DNA of 64,000 bases from Perkinsela sp. pyNocScin1 (GCA_964019655.1 CAXHTR010000004.1:868001-932000); one strand, 5' to 3'; shown: positions 37,824 to 46,807, counted from the first letter of the stretch. Made by a program: numbers and translations. The notes: generated from the sequence alone by a model not told the origin.

Positions 37824-38870
37824 TCAAAATTGCAAATCCTTTTCATTACGTGGCTTTCCCTCGGAATCAGTGACACTTTTGACACCACTGTTTGCGAGAT
37901 AGACCCGTGCCATTGCCTTGGATAGCTGATCAATTTGCGCGTCCGGCGCAAATCTATTGTTCTGAAGGTCCACCTCATACAGACGCTTAGGTAAATGCAA
38001 AAGGCGCACTTCCCCTGAAAAGCAGTTGTTTGATAGATTCATGCTTTGAATTCCCTTTGGTAAGAGCGAAAAATCGAGAACCCCGTGAAAGTGGTTCTGT
38101 TCGAGCTTCAAATATTCAATCCCAAGCGGTAGCTCTGTCAGATCCACTGTTCCCTCCATTTCGTTTTTGCCGAAGTTGGCCCATCGGACTGAATCAGGCA
38201 GGTCGCTCAGGCACAGCTCACCAGAAATTTTGTTCGACGACATATCGATGTCCTCCAAGTTTGTGGGGAGTGAATCGAGGCACAGCGACCCTAGAAATTT
38301 GTTCTCCGAGAACCATATCGAGTTAAGTGTCCTTGGGAGTCGCGTCAAATCGATGCTTCCAGTCAGGCGATTCGTTCCCACATTCAAGTCTTCGAGACCC
38401 TCAGGCAGCTGCGTCAGGTCGAGTAGCCCCAAGAATCGATTTATATCGATGCGAAAAACTTCGAGATTTCTCGGAAGACTGATGCAGTCGACGCTTCCCG
38501 TGAGCTCGTTTCTTGAGGCATCAAAAGTCGTGAGATTCGGTGGCAAACGCGCGAAATCGACTTCTCCGTGCAGTGACATTCCGTCGATGCACAAATACTC
38601 GACTGTGTGTGGGAGAAACTCAAGTGCGATTGTCCCACCACCAACAAAGCACGCGAGCGCGACAACTGTGACTTCACCTGCTTCGTTGCACTCAATACCG
38701 GGCCATCTTTGGATGTCAATCATGCACCCATCATTATCGCGCCAGTCGTCCGTGCCCCTGACATTTTCAATGAGGAGTTCCATCAGCGCCTGCTGTGAGA
38801 GTGTATCGAAGTGCACTCTGCCGATCCATGCTTCATCTGCGAGAGCGAAATACGGGACACTCAAGGACAT
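37824..38870 (-). CDS. Class A1 LRR protein, 10 repeats
   Basis: 348 residues. The leader M-S-L-S-V-P-Y-F-A-L-A precedes D-E-A-W-I-G-R-V-H-F-D-T-L-S-Q-Q-A-L-M-E-L-L. The Trp motif is W-P-G-I-E-C. Ten regular repeats follow, two of them with the L-C-L-D/L-C-L-S form. The C-terminus is charged (D-S-E-G-K-P-R-N-E-K). A CTTCTTAG acceptor lies 10 bases before the ATG. It is a well preserved member in a neighbourhood with several broken ones. Confidence 0.86.
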   Translation of the reverse strand: MSLSVPYFALADEAWIGRVHFDTLSQQALMELLIENVRGTDDWRDNDGCMIDIQRWPGIECNEAGEVTVVALACFVGGGTIALEFLPHTVEYLCIDGMSLHGEVDFARLPPNLTTFDASRNELTGSVDCISLPRNLEVFRIDINRFLGLLDLTQLPEGLEDLNVGTNRLTGSIDLTRLPRTLNSIWFSENKFLGSLCLDSLPTNLEDIDMSSNKISGELCLSDLPDSVRWANFGKNEMEGTVDLTELPLGIEYLKLEQNHFHGVLDFSLLPKGIQSMNLSNNCFSGEVRLLHLPKRLYEVDLQNNRFAPDAQIDQLSKAMARVYLANSGVKSVTDSEGKPRNEKDLQF

Positions 38871-39093
38871 ATAGATTTACTAAGAAGATGCATACTTCTA
38901 CAAATGCACGCTGGATAGTGAAGTATCGACTCTACTTCAAATGATCATGACTAAGATACTATTTCAATGAGATAAACGGATGTCGATATAACTTTAAGCA
39001 CGAGAATGTGGTGATAGATTCGAATTTTTTCATGCGCTCCTGTGCATATCGGATAATTTCAACGGATAAAGGCTTAATTCTTGCGTATTTACC

Positions 39094-39924
39094 TTACCTT
39101 TCTGGAATGCGCCTTATCTCCTCAAACTCATTGCGAATCGTACCAGCTCTTTCTCTCAAATTTTTGTACGCTTCTCCGTAGTCGCTCAGATCAATAATCT
39201 TCGTCGTGATTCGGCTATCGAGCTTCTGCCCATTGACCTCCATTATCTTCACATGCTTGCTCATGACCGCACTCACATAGAAGAACTTCAGACTCGCTGG
39301 GAGCTTTGTGTTGTCAAAGTAAGCTTTACGAAGCTCTTGATTGGCAATGTGACAAAGCCGCATCGTAGATGGGAGGCCCTTGACGACGAGTGGTCCCGAC
39401 CACCATCCGCCTGGAATAATGAGAGCTTCCATCTTCTCTGGAAGCTTGCTCAGGTCGATGTATCGGCCTTCAGGCACTGGACCATCAACAGGCAGAAAGC
39501 ACCCGAGTAGGCAGAGGTACCGGAGGTCACGCGGCAGCTGCGATGGCTGCCACCCATGGTAGAGCTGCACCCGGTCACAGTGTATTTGCCGCAGCGTGCT
39601 TGGGAGCCAGCGCATATCAAGTGTCCATAGTACAGGCTCACGGACAACCCCGGCCGCTCCTCCCTCGACCATCTCACGGGTTTGCACGAAGATAAATGTG
39701 TGCACTTTGCCATCGACGCAATCTATGCCACGCCATGAGCATGGGTCGATGCTACTCCCGCTCTGCAATGGACGTAAATAGTGCCAAAGGCGGCCGATGG
39801 TCACGTTGGGTCCCCCGAGTATTGGTTCGAGTGCTAGCTGCATCAAAATCAGCTGCTGGGGCCACTGACAATTCTCCTGCGCATCAGCACTGAGAAGGCT
39901 AAGATGACTGAGAAGGATGTGCAT
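39094..39924 (-). CDS. Class C LRR-related protein
   Basis: 276 residues, the longest class C member. The leader M-H-I-L-L-S-H-L-S-L-L-S-A precedes Asp. The helix is Q-L-I-L-M-Q-L-A-L-E-P; the Cys/Trp motif is P-C-S-W-R-G-I-D-C. Then M-R-W-L-P-S-T-L-R-Q-I, Q-L-P-R-D-L-R-Y-L-C-L and K-L-P-E-K-M-E-A-L. The C-terminal 60 residues are charged and probably helical (N-L-R-E-R-A-G-T-I-R-N-E-F-E-E-I). The ATG directly follows a CAACTTTTTCC tract, 71 bases after a solo N-domain gene. Confidence 0.78.
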   Translation of the reverse strand: MHILLSHLSLLSADAQENCQWPQQLILMQLALEPILGGPNVTIGRLWHYLRPLQSGSSIDPCSWRGIDCVDGKVHTFIFVQTREMVEGGAAGVVREPVLWTLDMRWLPSTLRQIHCDRVQLYHGWQPSQLPRDLRYLCLLGCFLPVDGPVPEGRYIDLSKLPEKMEALIIPGGWWSGPLVVKGLPSTMRLCHIANQELRKAYFDNTKLPASLKFFYVSAVMSKHVKIMEVNGQKLDSRITTKIIDLSDYGEAYKNLRERAGTIRNEFEEIRRIPER

Positions 39925-39995
39925 GGAAAAAGTTGTAATAGGCAGTACGATATAAAAAGAGTACAGATCGTGGCACTTGGAAAATTACTGAAGTG

Positions 39996-40223
39996 TCAAC
40001 ACACACGGAAGTAATATTCACGGCAGTTCCGCAAACACTTGTGATCTTCATCAGCCGATGTGTCGCTCGCAGAGAGGTTCGCATCCTCGTAGCGCCGCTT
40101 CGACGACGCGACCAAGCCGTGGAAGGCAATTTCCATGCGCGCCTGATCGTTGAGCGTGCTGTACTCGAGCCGGCCGAGGCGCTGCGCGTCGTCATTGCTG
40201 ACCACGAGCTCGATGAGGAGCAT
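39996..40223 (-). pseudogene. Solo class A N-domain, LRRs missing
   Basis: 75 residues. The leader M-L-L-I-E-L-V-V-S-N-D-D-A precedes L-G-R-L-E-Y-S-T-L-N-D-Q-A-R-M-E, so the class A N-domain is intact up to R-Y-E-D-A. Then the sequence diverges into a Cys-containing end (C-L-R-N-C-R-E-Y-Y-F-R-V-C) and stops before the Trp motif. No LRR follows; the next gene starts 71 bases on. It is either a truncated gene or a tiny secreted N-domain peptide. Confidence 0.6.
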
Positions 40224-40662
40224 TGTAAGAAATGCTGGTGAAGGAAGAGGGCACAGTATGAAAATTTGCTGAAAATCGTATTTCACGATTTTTTCTAATT
40301 TCGAGCGGGGCCATGTACCCCACTCGTTCGGTCTTGATGAAGCAGCGCCTCCGTTGAAACAAAGAAGTGGAGACGAGAAAACTCTATATTCTGATGAGCA
40401 AGGAAACTAAAGGTGAAGCATTTATGTCATTTGACCTCGAGGCTTTCTCATGGTTTCTCAACAGATGGCCCGAGCGACTTGACAGGTAGCTCTGATGAGA
40501 ATGCATAAGGATCGGGCATGCATCGCTCCTTTACTTCTGGAGTAGGTAGCCCTGTGCCCCGGACACTGAAAACCCCTGTTCTACACAGATCCTAACGCCC
40601 ACATCTTACTGTTGCAGCATTCAAATTCCATTGAGGCGAAAAACACTTCTATGATCTTGGAT
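40224..40662. other. Intergenic
   Basis: 439 bases between two minus-strand LRR loci. It has a CAGGGGTTTTCAG-like word (minus strand, near 40567-40579) resembling a hAT terminus but no partner end. No gene is seen. Confidence 0.35.
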
Positions 40663-41274
40663 TCACTCAAGCTTCACTGTCTTGAGGTTCGGATAGTGCA
40701 CATCGCCGAAAAGGACATCGCCTTCTTTTATCTTGTTCGACGAAAAGTCAATGGTATTGAGCGTCTGCGGCAGCTGTGTGAGCACGATTGGCCCGCGAAT
40801 GGCGTTGTTGCGCGCGAGAAACCGCACCATCCCGCACGGAAGCGTTGTCAAGTCGATGGTGCCGTGGATTTGCTGGTAATTGACGTTGAGGTACTCGAGG
40901 CACCGCGGCAGGCGGCGTGTCTCAATCGCACAGTTTTGCTCGCAGTTTGCCAGGTTGACGGATGTGCTTGTCGGCGGGAGGCTCGAGATGTTGAACGCCC
41001 CGTATGGGCTGAAGGGAAAGTGTACCTTGCGAACAAAACCGTGAACGCACTGGATGCCCTGCCAGGGCGTGCCGCCTTGCGCGCCGCAGACGTCGCTCGC
41101 GGAGTCATTGCACGAAATGGTTTGGAGAAATTCGACGTCAACATTGTGGAAAAAACCATCCATAAGTGTGTCTTGTAGTCGACGTTCTGTGGCAGATATG
41201 TCTATTCCACCGCGCTCTATATCAGCCGTAAAACACGTGCTCAGCAGCTGGAAGCACGGGAGTCGCACAGGCAT
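40663..41274 (-). CDS. Class B LRR protein
   Basis: 203 residues. The leader M-P-V-R-L-P-C-F-Q-L-L-S-T-C-F-T-A precedes Asp. The helix is L-Q-D-T-L-M-D-G-F-F-H-N-V-D-V-E-F-L; the Trp motif is P-W-Q-G-I-Q-C with two further cysteines before it. Then Y-G-A-F-N-I-S-S-L-P, T-R-R-L-P-R-C-L-E-Y-L and repeats with G-P-I-V-L. It ends K-T-V-K-L-E and lacks the usual basic tail, so its 3' end may be shortened. The ATG lies one or two codons after a GAG in T-rich context. Confidence 0.78.
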   Translation of the reverse strand: MPVRLPCFQLLSTCFTADIERGGIDISATERRLQDTLMDGFFHNVDVEFLQTISCNDSASDVCGAQGGTPWQGIQCVHGFVRKVHFPFSPYGAFNISSLPPTSTSVNLANCEQNCAIETRRLPRCLEYLNVNYQQIHGTIDLTTLPCGMVRFLARNNAIRGPIVLTQLPQTLNTIDFSSNKIKEGDVLFGDVHYPNLKTVKLE

Positions 41275-41411
41275 TCTAGCGCTCAGCAAAAAATTAAAGG
41301 TAACGATGTAGGAAAGATAATCTATCCACCTTGCAATGTTGATTTCTGTGAGCTACAGTACTTTAAGGCATTGAAATTTCCTTCTTGCGAACAAAAGAAT
41401 TTTAAACGACA

Positions 41412-41438
41412 GATTGTGAGATCAACAGTTCCTTCAAT
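41412..41438 (-). repeat. Orphan LRR-core relic
   Basis: The minus strand reads I-E-G-T-V-D-L-T; no surrounding frame. Confidence 0.6.
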
Positions 41439-41570
41439 GGCAAATTATGCAGTGCCTGAGTGGGCAGCACTATGAAGCTCAGCTGAGCGAATCTATAGAT
41501 TGTTTTTGCTCTGAAGCCTAATTAGGAACACAAACTGGATAATATGTCAAGAATAGCATCCTTTATTTCA

Positions 41571-41596
41571 TTTGTGAGATCAACAGTCCCTTCAAT
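41571..41596 (-). repeat. Orphan LRR-core relic
   Basis: The minus strand reads I-E-G-T-V-D-L-T-N; very similar to 41412-41438. Confidence 0.6.
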
Positions 41597-41700
41597 GCTG
41601 ATTGAAGTAAATTTCGCGCACTCGAAATCTTTGGCATATGACTCTCTGATTCTATGTGACATTCAGAGCGCTCTCATGAACGAATACACCTCAAGAGCAC

Positions 41701-41727
41701 ATTTGTGAGATCAACTGTTCCACTGAT
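41701..41727 (-). repeat. Orphan LRR-core relic
   Basis: The minus strand reads I-S-G-T-V-D-L-T-N; base-identical over 27 positions to the copy at 23.1 kb. Confidence 0.6.
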
Positions 41728-41909
41728 AGCCTCGCCGCCTTTGCGGCTTTTATTTTTGACGTGCATTGTGTATATGCGTCGGCAGGTAAGTGTCGCTTAA
41801 ATCTGAAAGCGCATGTGTTATCTGTTTAAAAAGCTAGAGTACAGCTTATAAAGGTAAAACCTTCGAGCTTTTTGTAAAAATAGAGGCTAGCACGTGAAAA
41901 TGTAAAGTC

Positions 41910-42683
41910 TTAATGAAAGTTCTTTTGCAGTGCGCGTACGCTAGACACATAATATTTGGAGTCATTTTCCAGGTCATCCAAGCTGTATGTCTTTTGCACC
42001 CTGAGTACGCCACTTGATTTACTGACGCACTCTATACATGGGCCGCGCTGCAAGACATCGTTGCAGATCGCTAGCGTTTGGATACTTTCAGGCAACATTG
42101 CCATGTCTATGATAGCACGCCTGATTTTGCTTGTTGCCAGCACCAGCAAGCGCATTGATGCAGGTAGAATGTCGATGTGTATGAGCCCGGGACACCACCC
42201 AAGCCACACAATCAGCTCTTCCATTGCAGCAGGCAGCTTGCGTAGGTTCAGAGAGCGATTGAACGAATCTTGAAGGAATGAGACTGTGGGATCTTTGTCA
42301 AAATTTCGAAGGCACAAATACTTGAGACACCGAGGAAGCACTTCCCCTGACCACTCGCTCGTAAAATTAACGTTCTCAAAATGCATGAATTCGACACTTT
42401 GAGGGAGCCACTCCAGCTGCACTTTGTAAAAGAACATGTTACCCAATGGGCTGCTCAGATTGATAGACGTGACATTTCCATCAGTGCATTCGATGCCATG
42501 CCAAGTACAGGCATCGTTTCGTGATGCGTTGTCGCCTAAAAATTGGTCAAAAGCACAAGATATACCCGCAAAGTTTCGCTCACGACCAAGAACAAAGTTG
42601 TTCATCAGCGCGAGCTGCATGGCAGTGCGGGTACTGAGAGATGGCTCGTCGTCTACTGCAAGTATGGAATAGCTGAAAAACAT
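41910..42683 (-). CDS. Class C LRR-related protein
   Basis: 257 residues. The leader M-F-F-S-Y-S-I-L-A-V precedes D-D-E-P. The helix is T-A-M-Q-L-A-L-M-N-N-F-V-L; the Cys/Trp motif is A-C-T-W-H-G-I-E-C. Then L-E-W-L-P-Q-S-V-E-F-M, V-L-P-R-C-L-K-Y-L-C-L and K-L-P-A-A-M-E-E-L, close to the 39094 gene. The frame opens at a GTG 36 bases earlier, but an excellent pyrimidine-AG acceptor ends one base before this ATG. Confidence 0.8.
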   Translation of the reverse strand: MFFSYSILAVDDEPSLSTRTAMQLALMNNFVLGRERNFAGISCAFDQFLGDNASRNDACTWHGIECTDGNVTSINLSSPLGNMFFYKVQLEWLPQSVEFMHFENVNFTSEWSGEVLPRCLKYLCLRNFDKDPTVSFLQDSFNRSLNLRKLPAAMEELIVWLGWCPGLIHIDILPASMRLLVLATSKIRRAIIDMAMLPESIQTLAICNDVLQRGPCIECVSKSSGVLRVQKTYSLDDLENDSKYYVSSVRALQKNFH

Positions 42684-42684
42684 G

Positions 42685-42706
42685 CTGGGATGTAAAAATA
42701 AGGAAA
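42685..42706 (-). promoter_or_regulatory. Putative trans-splice acceptor
   Basis: On the minus strand TTTCCTTATTTTTACATCCC is followed by AG, one base before the ATG at 42683. Confidence 0.6.
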
Positions 42707-42783
42707 CATAGTTAAACACAATTTAAACGTGAAGCGATGCATGCCAAGTCTTAAGTGATTTATCTATGCAGACCTGAGCAAAA

Positions 42784-42917
42784 TTATCAGCTCCCCAAAC
42801 TGTTGCTCATCAAAGCTTTCAGATATCCGCAATCCGAAAGTTAATGTATCATCACGTAGGAAATGATCACTTCGTATTGAAGAGAATGTCAAAAATTAAG
42901 GAATTAAAAGGAAAATG
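42784..42917 (-). repeat. N-domain relic repeat, copy 3
   Basis: About 130 bp matching 22871-23002. The minus strand reads S-E-S-F-D-E-Q-Q-F-G-E-L-I-I. As with copy 1, it starts about 100 bases upstream of an LRR gene's ATG on the minus strand. Confidence 0.7.
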
Positions 42918-43325
42918 CTGTCGCCAATGCCCCATGAGCCACTAGCACCGGAGGAATTACATCCTTCTATGTGAAGCAAATGCTCTATTGAAAATATTTG
43001 GCGCTGGGCAAGACACCATTTCCTCAGTGATACCGATTTTAGCTAGATTTTCGCTTGGGAAGTCCAGCCGGTAGAAGAAATCAGAAATTCTAAACCGGTG
43101 CCAATGGCACTTGGTGAGATCTCACGAGCAAATAATTCTTATCATTCTTTCATGCCGAGCAATCTCGACGATGCGAGCGGTTTACGAAAAAATTGAGTTT
43201 GTCACATGTGATGGCACTAAAGCCAACTGACCAGCTCGAAGAAAGGTCTGCGAAAGGCTTTTCATATTTTTCTTTCTTATGTGACAACGGGATCTGCTTG
43301 AATGAAAGCGCATCAGTACCATTAA

Positions 43326-43353
43326 TTTTTGTGAGATCAACTGTCCCTGTGAT
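43326..43353 (-). repeat. Orphan LRR-core relic
   Basis: The minus strand reads I-T-G-T-V-D-L-T-K. It shares the following GATCTAG with the 23.1 kb copy on the + strand. Confidence 0.55.
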
Positions 43354-43504
43354 CTAGTGCACATTTATGTGCATTTTTGTCTCAAAGTTCATGGAAATCG
43401 AAAACTGAATAAGGCGATTGCGCAGCATAAGCATAATATAAGTTGAAACTCAAATACGGATCGCTCTTATCAAGAGCTGTATGCATGCTGAATACAAATC
43501 CGTA

Positions 43505-44216
43505 TTAAACAAGAATTCTGCGATCGGGTTGCTTTCCATCACATACAAGGATATTTCTCCGTTTTATTGCCGGATTGTGACTGAGCAAAATGCTTTGCAT
43601 ACACGAAGGAATATCGCTGTTGTTAACTATCACCCTACGCAACTCATTGTTAGCTAAATTCAGGGTTCGCATCGCTGCCGGAATCGAGCGAAGAAGAAGT
43701 AAACCCGAAAAATCGTTGCCTTCAGCCTCAAAAGTTTCAAAGTTTGTCGGCGAATCACCTAAGTCGAGATCACCATAGTATTGGTTATGGTTGATACAAA
43801 GTGTTTGCATAGATCTCGGAAGTGAACGAAGCGCTAGGGGGGGCATTCTGGCCCGCACTTTGTAGCTCGAAGGTTTTAACAGTCGACGGAAGCCAGTCCA
43901 AGCATAGTGCTCCACTGACTCCGTCTGGAAAAGGTTCATTATTCGTCCAAGAGAAGCTCACAAGACTACCACCTCTGCACTCTACACCTTTCCAGCTGCA
44001 CACATTTTGAAAATTTCCGATAATGATATCATCGAAACATGTGCACAGATTTTTGTCGTAAATTGCGGCAAGCTTCCCTTCAGTATAACACTCCCGGAGA
44101 AAATGCTGTGCAAAGCGCTCCATTGCCCGCTGCTGAAAAACTGAGCTTATGACACTAACTTCATCTGCTCGAAGAAAATAGCAGTGCGTTGAGCTGAGCA
44201 GAATGCCAAAAAACAT
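43505..44216 (-). pseudogene. Class C LRR gene, frameshift at C7/G7
   Basis: The start at 44216 gives leader M-F-F-G-I-L-L-S-S, helix Q-Q-R-A-M-E-R-F-A-Q-H-F-L and V-C-S-W-K-G-V-E-C, then L-D-W-L-P-S-T-V-K-T-F. At a run of seven C on the coding strand (43837-43843 as G on +) the frame changes: the continuation L-A-L-R-S-L-P-R-S-M-Q-T-L, D-L-D-L-G-D-S-P and the class tail P-D-R-R-I-L-V are one base out of phase. Only one indel separates it from an intact gene, so the break is recent or technical. It lies 117 bases downstream of POLD2. Confidence 0.75.
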
Positions 44217-44333
44217 CTTGATATTGAAGAAACTTAAAAAGTGTAGAGAGTGCTTTCTGAAAATAAAAGATCTGAGCAGACTATGTGAAAGCTTGAATAC
44301 GAGTTTGCATTGGGGACTTGGATATCTCTCCAT

Positions 44334-46199
44334 TCAGTGATATTCTTCTTTTTGCTCTGACCGCGGCTCGCGCAATCGAATCTCATATGTATCCAAAGTG
44401 GGGCTATCGATATTCATGACGCAAAAAGAGTGTGTTTTAGCAAAGCTTGGAATGGCTATCAAACGACGTCCAATATGAGGTAAATATCTTGTCGCGAAAG
44501 TGCTGCATCCTCCGGCAAAAAGCACGTCAGGTACGCCCATAGAATCTTCTGTGTTTTTTATAAGGCAGAAAGGGTCCGCTGATATTCCATGATCAGTCGT
44601 ATCTAGCTTATCTGCGAATTTCTTTGAGCCTTTGACGGTGTAAGGGTAGCATGGAAGTGTATCGGGGGCAGTCGGGCACAGATGTCTCGCAAGCAGGCAG
44701 CGTTCAAGCCAGTCGATTTCGGGAATGAGGTTGTGCGTATACCGCATGCAATCTTGGATATTTTCCCCGCTAGTACCTAGAATTGACAAAGTTTCTTTGT
44801 CACTATCTGTATCACGGATAGAGAGATGACACGGGTTTGTTACCAGGTCAACTTTCCATGAACAATCTTTATTTTCACGCTGCAGGCTAGCAGTCATAGG
44901 CAGGCAAAAGGGGTAAAGTGGCTGCTGAGGATAAAAATGGTTCGATGGATCATTATGAGACGGAATGATCGTAAGATGCTTCTTTTTTCCAATGCTACTG
45001 TTCTCCATCAATTCACTCTCTTCAATCAAATCATGAATAAACTCATCAGCTTTTCGCATGTTGATCGCCATAGTATCGCGTCTTGATGCTGTTTCTTCAC
45101 TGTCTAATCTTATTTGGCTCCTACGCTGCGCAACTTCAAGTGGTGGTCTCGAGGCGCCCGACAAACTTTCAGATGAGTCAAGATCTGGAATTAAGCCACC
45201 GCAGAGAATTACATGCTCTAAATTAGAAGCTATATCTTCAGCGTTCAGAGGGCTTTCCACAGTACCTTTAGTTGCAGATGTACTAGCATTTTGATTTTTT
45301 AACATCGTGCGCAGTGTAGTTAGAGGAGATGCTTCCTTTGCACTCTCCTTATCTAATGTTTTGACTTTTTTTATTTCAACCCCATCAGTCTCTGTGGCTT
45401 CGCAGCAGTTAATAGTGCTTATAAACGCAATGTATCGGCCTTTTTTAGGTACGGAAGTTACTTCTGATTTAGAGTTTGCTGGTCGATGATTAAGAACATC
45501 ATCTACCCCTGCAAGCATCCATCGACGAACAATGAACTTTCCACTGTGTATGTCTAGCTTACCCTCAGCGGCTATAACCATTCCAGTTACGATTTCGAGA
45601 GGATTAAGGCCAGACTTATCTGAAAATGAATCCCCTTTCACTTCAACTTCTACCCGCCCGCTTTCATCTTCAAACCAAATCTTTTCTTTTTTGTAGAGAC
45701 TTGTGAGGTAAGCATAAGCATCTGATGTGGATTGCGATTCCTCTTTTTCAATACCGGGCGCACTATTTCTTTTCAGTATTTCAGCAAGCTTTGCTTCCAT
45801 TTCTTCACTATTCCCTTTATCGTCGCTAAATGATGGCATGATCTCACTGATATCACCTTCTTCCTGAGCTTCTACTTCAAGAGTGGAAGGAATGACATAT
45901 TTCGTATAATCTTTCAGAAAGGATGCCCTGATTGGGGTTTCTTTGCAGACGCAACCTACCACAAACTTATCAAGTGATTCAGAGTCGGCATCGCGCGAAG
46001 AATTTAGTAAGTCGAGAATTTTGTACACCACTGCATTCTCAGATGCATTCCACTCCTTTCTCATTCTCTCTAGAAGAAGTGGACGTATTTGTTCGATACG
46101 CATTGCATATAGAGGTGAATATTGCTGCTCAAAAGTTTCTTTTGGTCCCTTCGGTGACTGAAACCGCTCATTTAGAAAGGCTGCTCGATATGGCTGCAT
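44334..46199 (-). CDS. POLD2: DNA polymerase delta small subunit (Pol31/p50)
   Basis: 621 residues. This subunit binds the catalytic subunit of replicative polymerase delta. The N-terminal OB region shows F-V-V-G-C-V-C-K-E near 80, W-F-E-D-E-S-G-R-V and G-M-V-I-A-A-E-G. The inactive phosphoesterase-like part shows H-V-I-L-C-G-G, then Y-P-Q-Q-P-L-Y-P near 435, V-T-N-P-C, L-G-T-S-G-E-N-I, C-P-T-A-P-D-T-L-P-C-Y-P and I-P-S-F-A-K-T-H-S-F-C near the end. It is longer than the usual 430-490 residues because of insertions rich in Ser and charged residues at 120-160 and 270-400. AT-rich codons contrast with the LRR genes. Confidence 0.93.
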   Translation of the reverse strand: MQPYRAAFLNERFQSPKGPKETFEQQYSPLYAMRIEQIRPLLLERMRKEWNASENAVVYKILDLLNSSRDADSESLDKFVVGCVCKETPIRASFLKDYTKYVIPSTLEVEAQEEGDISEIMPSFSDDKGNSEEMEAKLAEILKRNSAPGIEKEESQSTSDAYAYLTSLYKKEKIWFEDESGRVEVEVKGDSFSDKSGLNPLEIVTGMVIAAEGKLDIHSGKFIVRRWMLAGVDDVLNHRPANSKSEVTSVPKKGRYIAFISTINCCEATETDGVEIKKVKTLDKESAKEASPLTTLRTMLKNQNASTSATKGTVESPLNAEDIASNLEHVILCGGLIPDLDSSESLSGASRPPLEVAQRRSQIRLDSEETASRRDTMAINMRKADEFIHDLIEESELMENSSIGKKKHLTIIPSHNDPSNHFYPQQPLYPFCLPMTASLQRENKDCSWKVDLVTNPCHLSIRDTDSDKETLSILGTSGENIQDCMRYTHNLIPEIDWLERCLLARHLCPTAPDTLPCYPYTVKGSKKFADKLDTTDHGISADPFCLIKNTEDSMGVPDVLFAGGCSTFATRYLPHIGRRLIAIPSFAKTHSFCVMNIDSPTLDTYEIRLREPRSEQKEEYH

Positions 46200-46438
46200 T
46201 TATCGGAGCTTAGTAAATTTACCTGTAGTACAGCAATTGTACGCAAATTGTAGAAGTCTTTTTTTAAAAGAAACAGCGGTTGTGAAAGACGGAAAATTTA
46301 CGCGCACGATTTACATTTTTATTTCCTGAGGTGATAACCTTCCTGGCTGTGACGCCGTCACTGTTTCTTAATGAATAATTATACATTTATTAATACTGTG
46401 CAGTTTAACGCAGTACCTTGCACGCGAATTATAGATGA
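46200..46438. other. Divergent switch region, left part
   Basis: AT-rich sequence between POLD2 and the MITE. It probably holds the POLD2 leader region. No motif is recognised. Confidence 0.4.
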
Positions 46439-46689
46439 TACTACTACAGGGGCTCTTAAAACTGGGTGATTCACCCAAAAATGGGTGAAAATCCAAAAAA
46501 AGGGCTGCTTGCATTTGAGTCGCAGGTGAAATTGAAAAGTTTCACCCGGCAAACTACTAATACCACCCCTAAGAGCCCTGAAGGCGAGCCACTGTTTGCG
46601 AGTACAAACGAAGGTGTCGGGTGAAAATGAAATATTTCACCCAAAAGTCGGGTGAAACGAAAAAATTGTACAGAACCCCTGTACTACTA
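46439..46689. mobile_element. hAT-type MITE, copy 2, with 8-bp TSD
   Basis: The element covers 46447-46681 (235 bp), similar to the copy at 3858-4088 along its whole length. The right terminus is CAGAACCCCTG; the left is CAGGGGCTCTT, with two changes from the inverted repeat. It is flanked by a perfect 8-bp duplication TACTACTA at 46439-46446 and 46682-46689. It has no coding capacity. Like copy 1 it sits in a divergent strand-switch region. Confidence 0.9.
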
Positions 46690-46807
46690 CCTTATATATT
46701 TTCTCACTGGGCCGAGTCTTAAATTTACCAAGCGATTCTATCGTACCTGCAGTAAGGACTTAAATTAGTAAATTTTCTAGATGCTTTTTCTGTGTCGTAA
46801 GTTAAAA

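Larger units (their letters stand above)
41275..41909. other. Intergenic with three LRR-core relics
   Basis: 635 bases between minus-strand class C and class B genes. Three orphan LRR cores occur at 41412-41438, 41571-41596 and 41701-41727, all readable on the minus strand, with no frame joining them. The rest is AT-rich. Confidence 0.55.
42707..43504. other. Intergenic with LRR relics
   Basis: About 800 bases. It holds the third N-domain relic (42784-42917) and an LRR-core relic (43326-43353), both on the minus strand and in the order expected of a decayed class A gene in reverse, with the core upstream. No open frame connects them. Confidence 0.5.

Noticed and set aside
40560-40585. Minus-strand CAGGGGTTTTCAG as a third hAT terminus
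   Set aside because: No matching second terminus or 8-bp duplication was found nearby; one short word is not enough.
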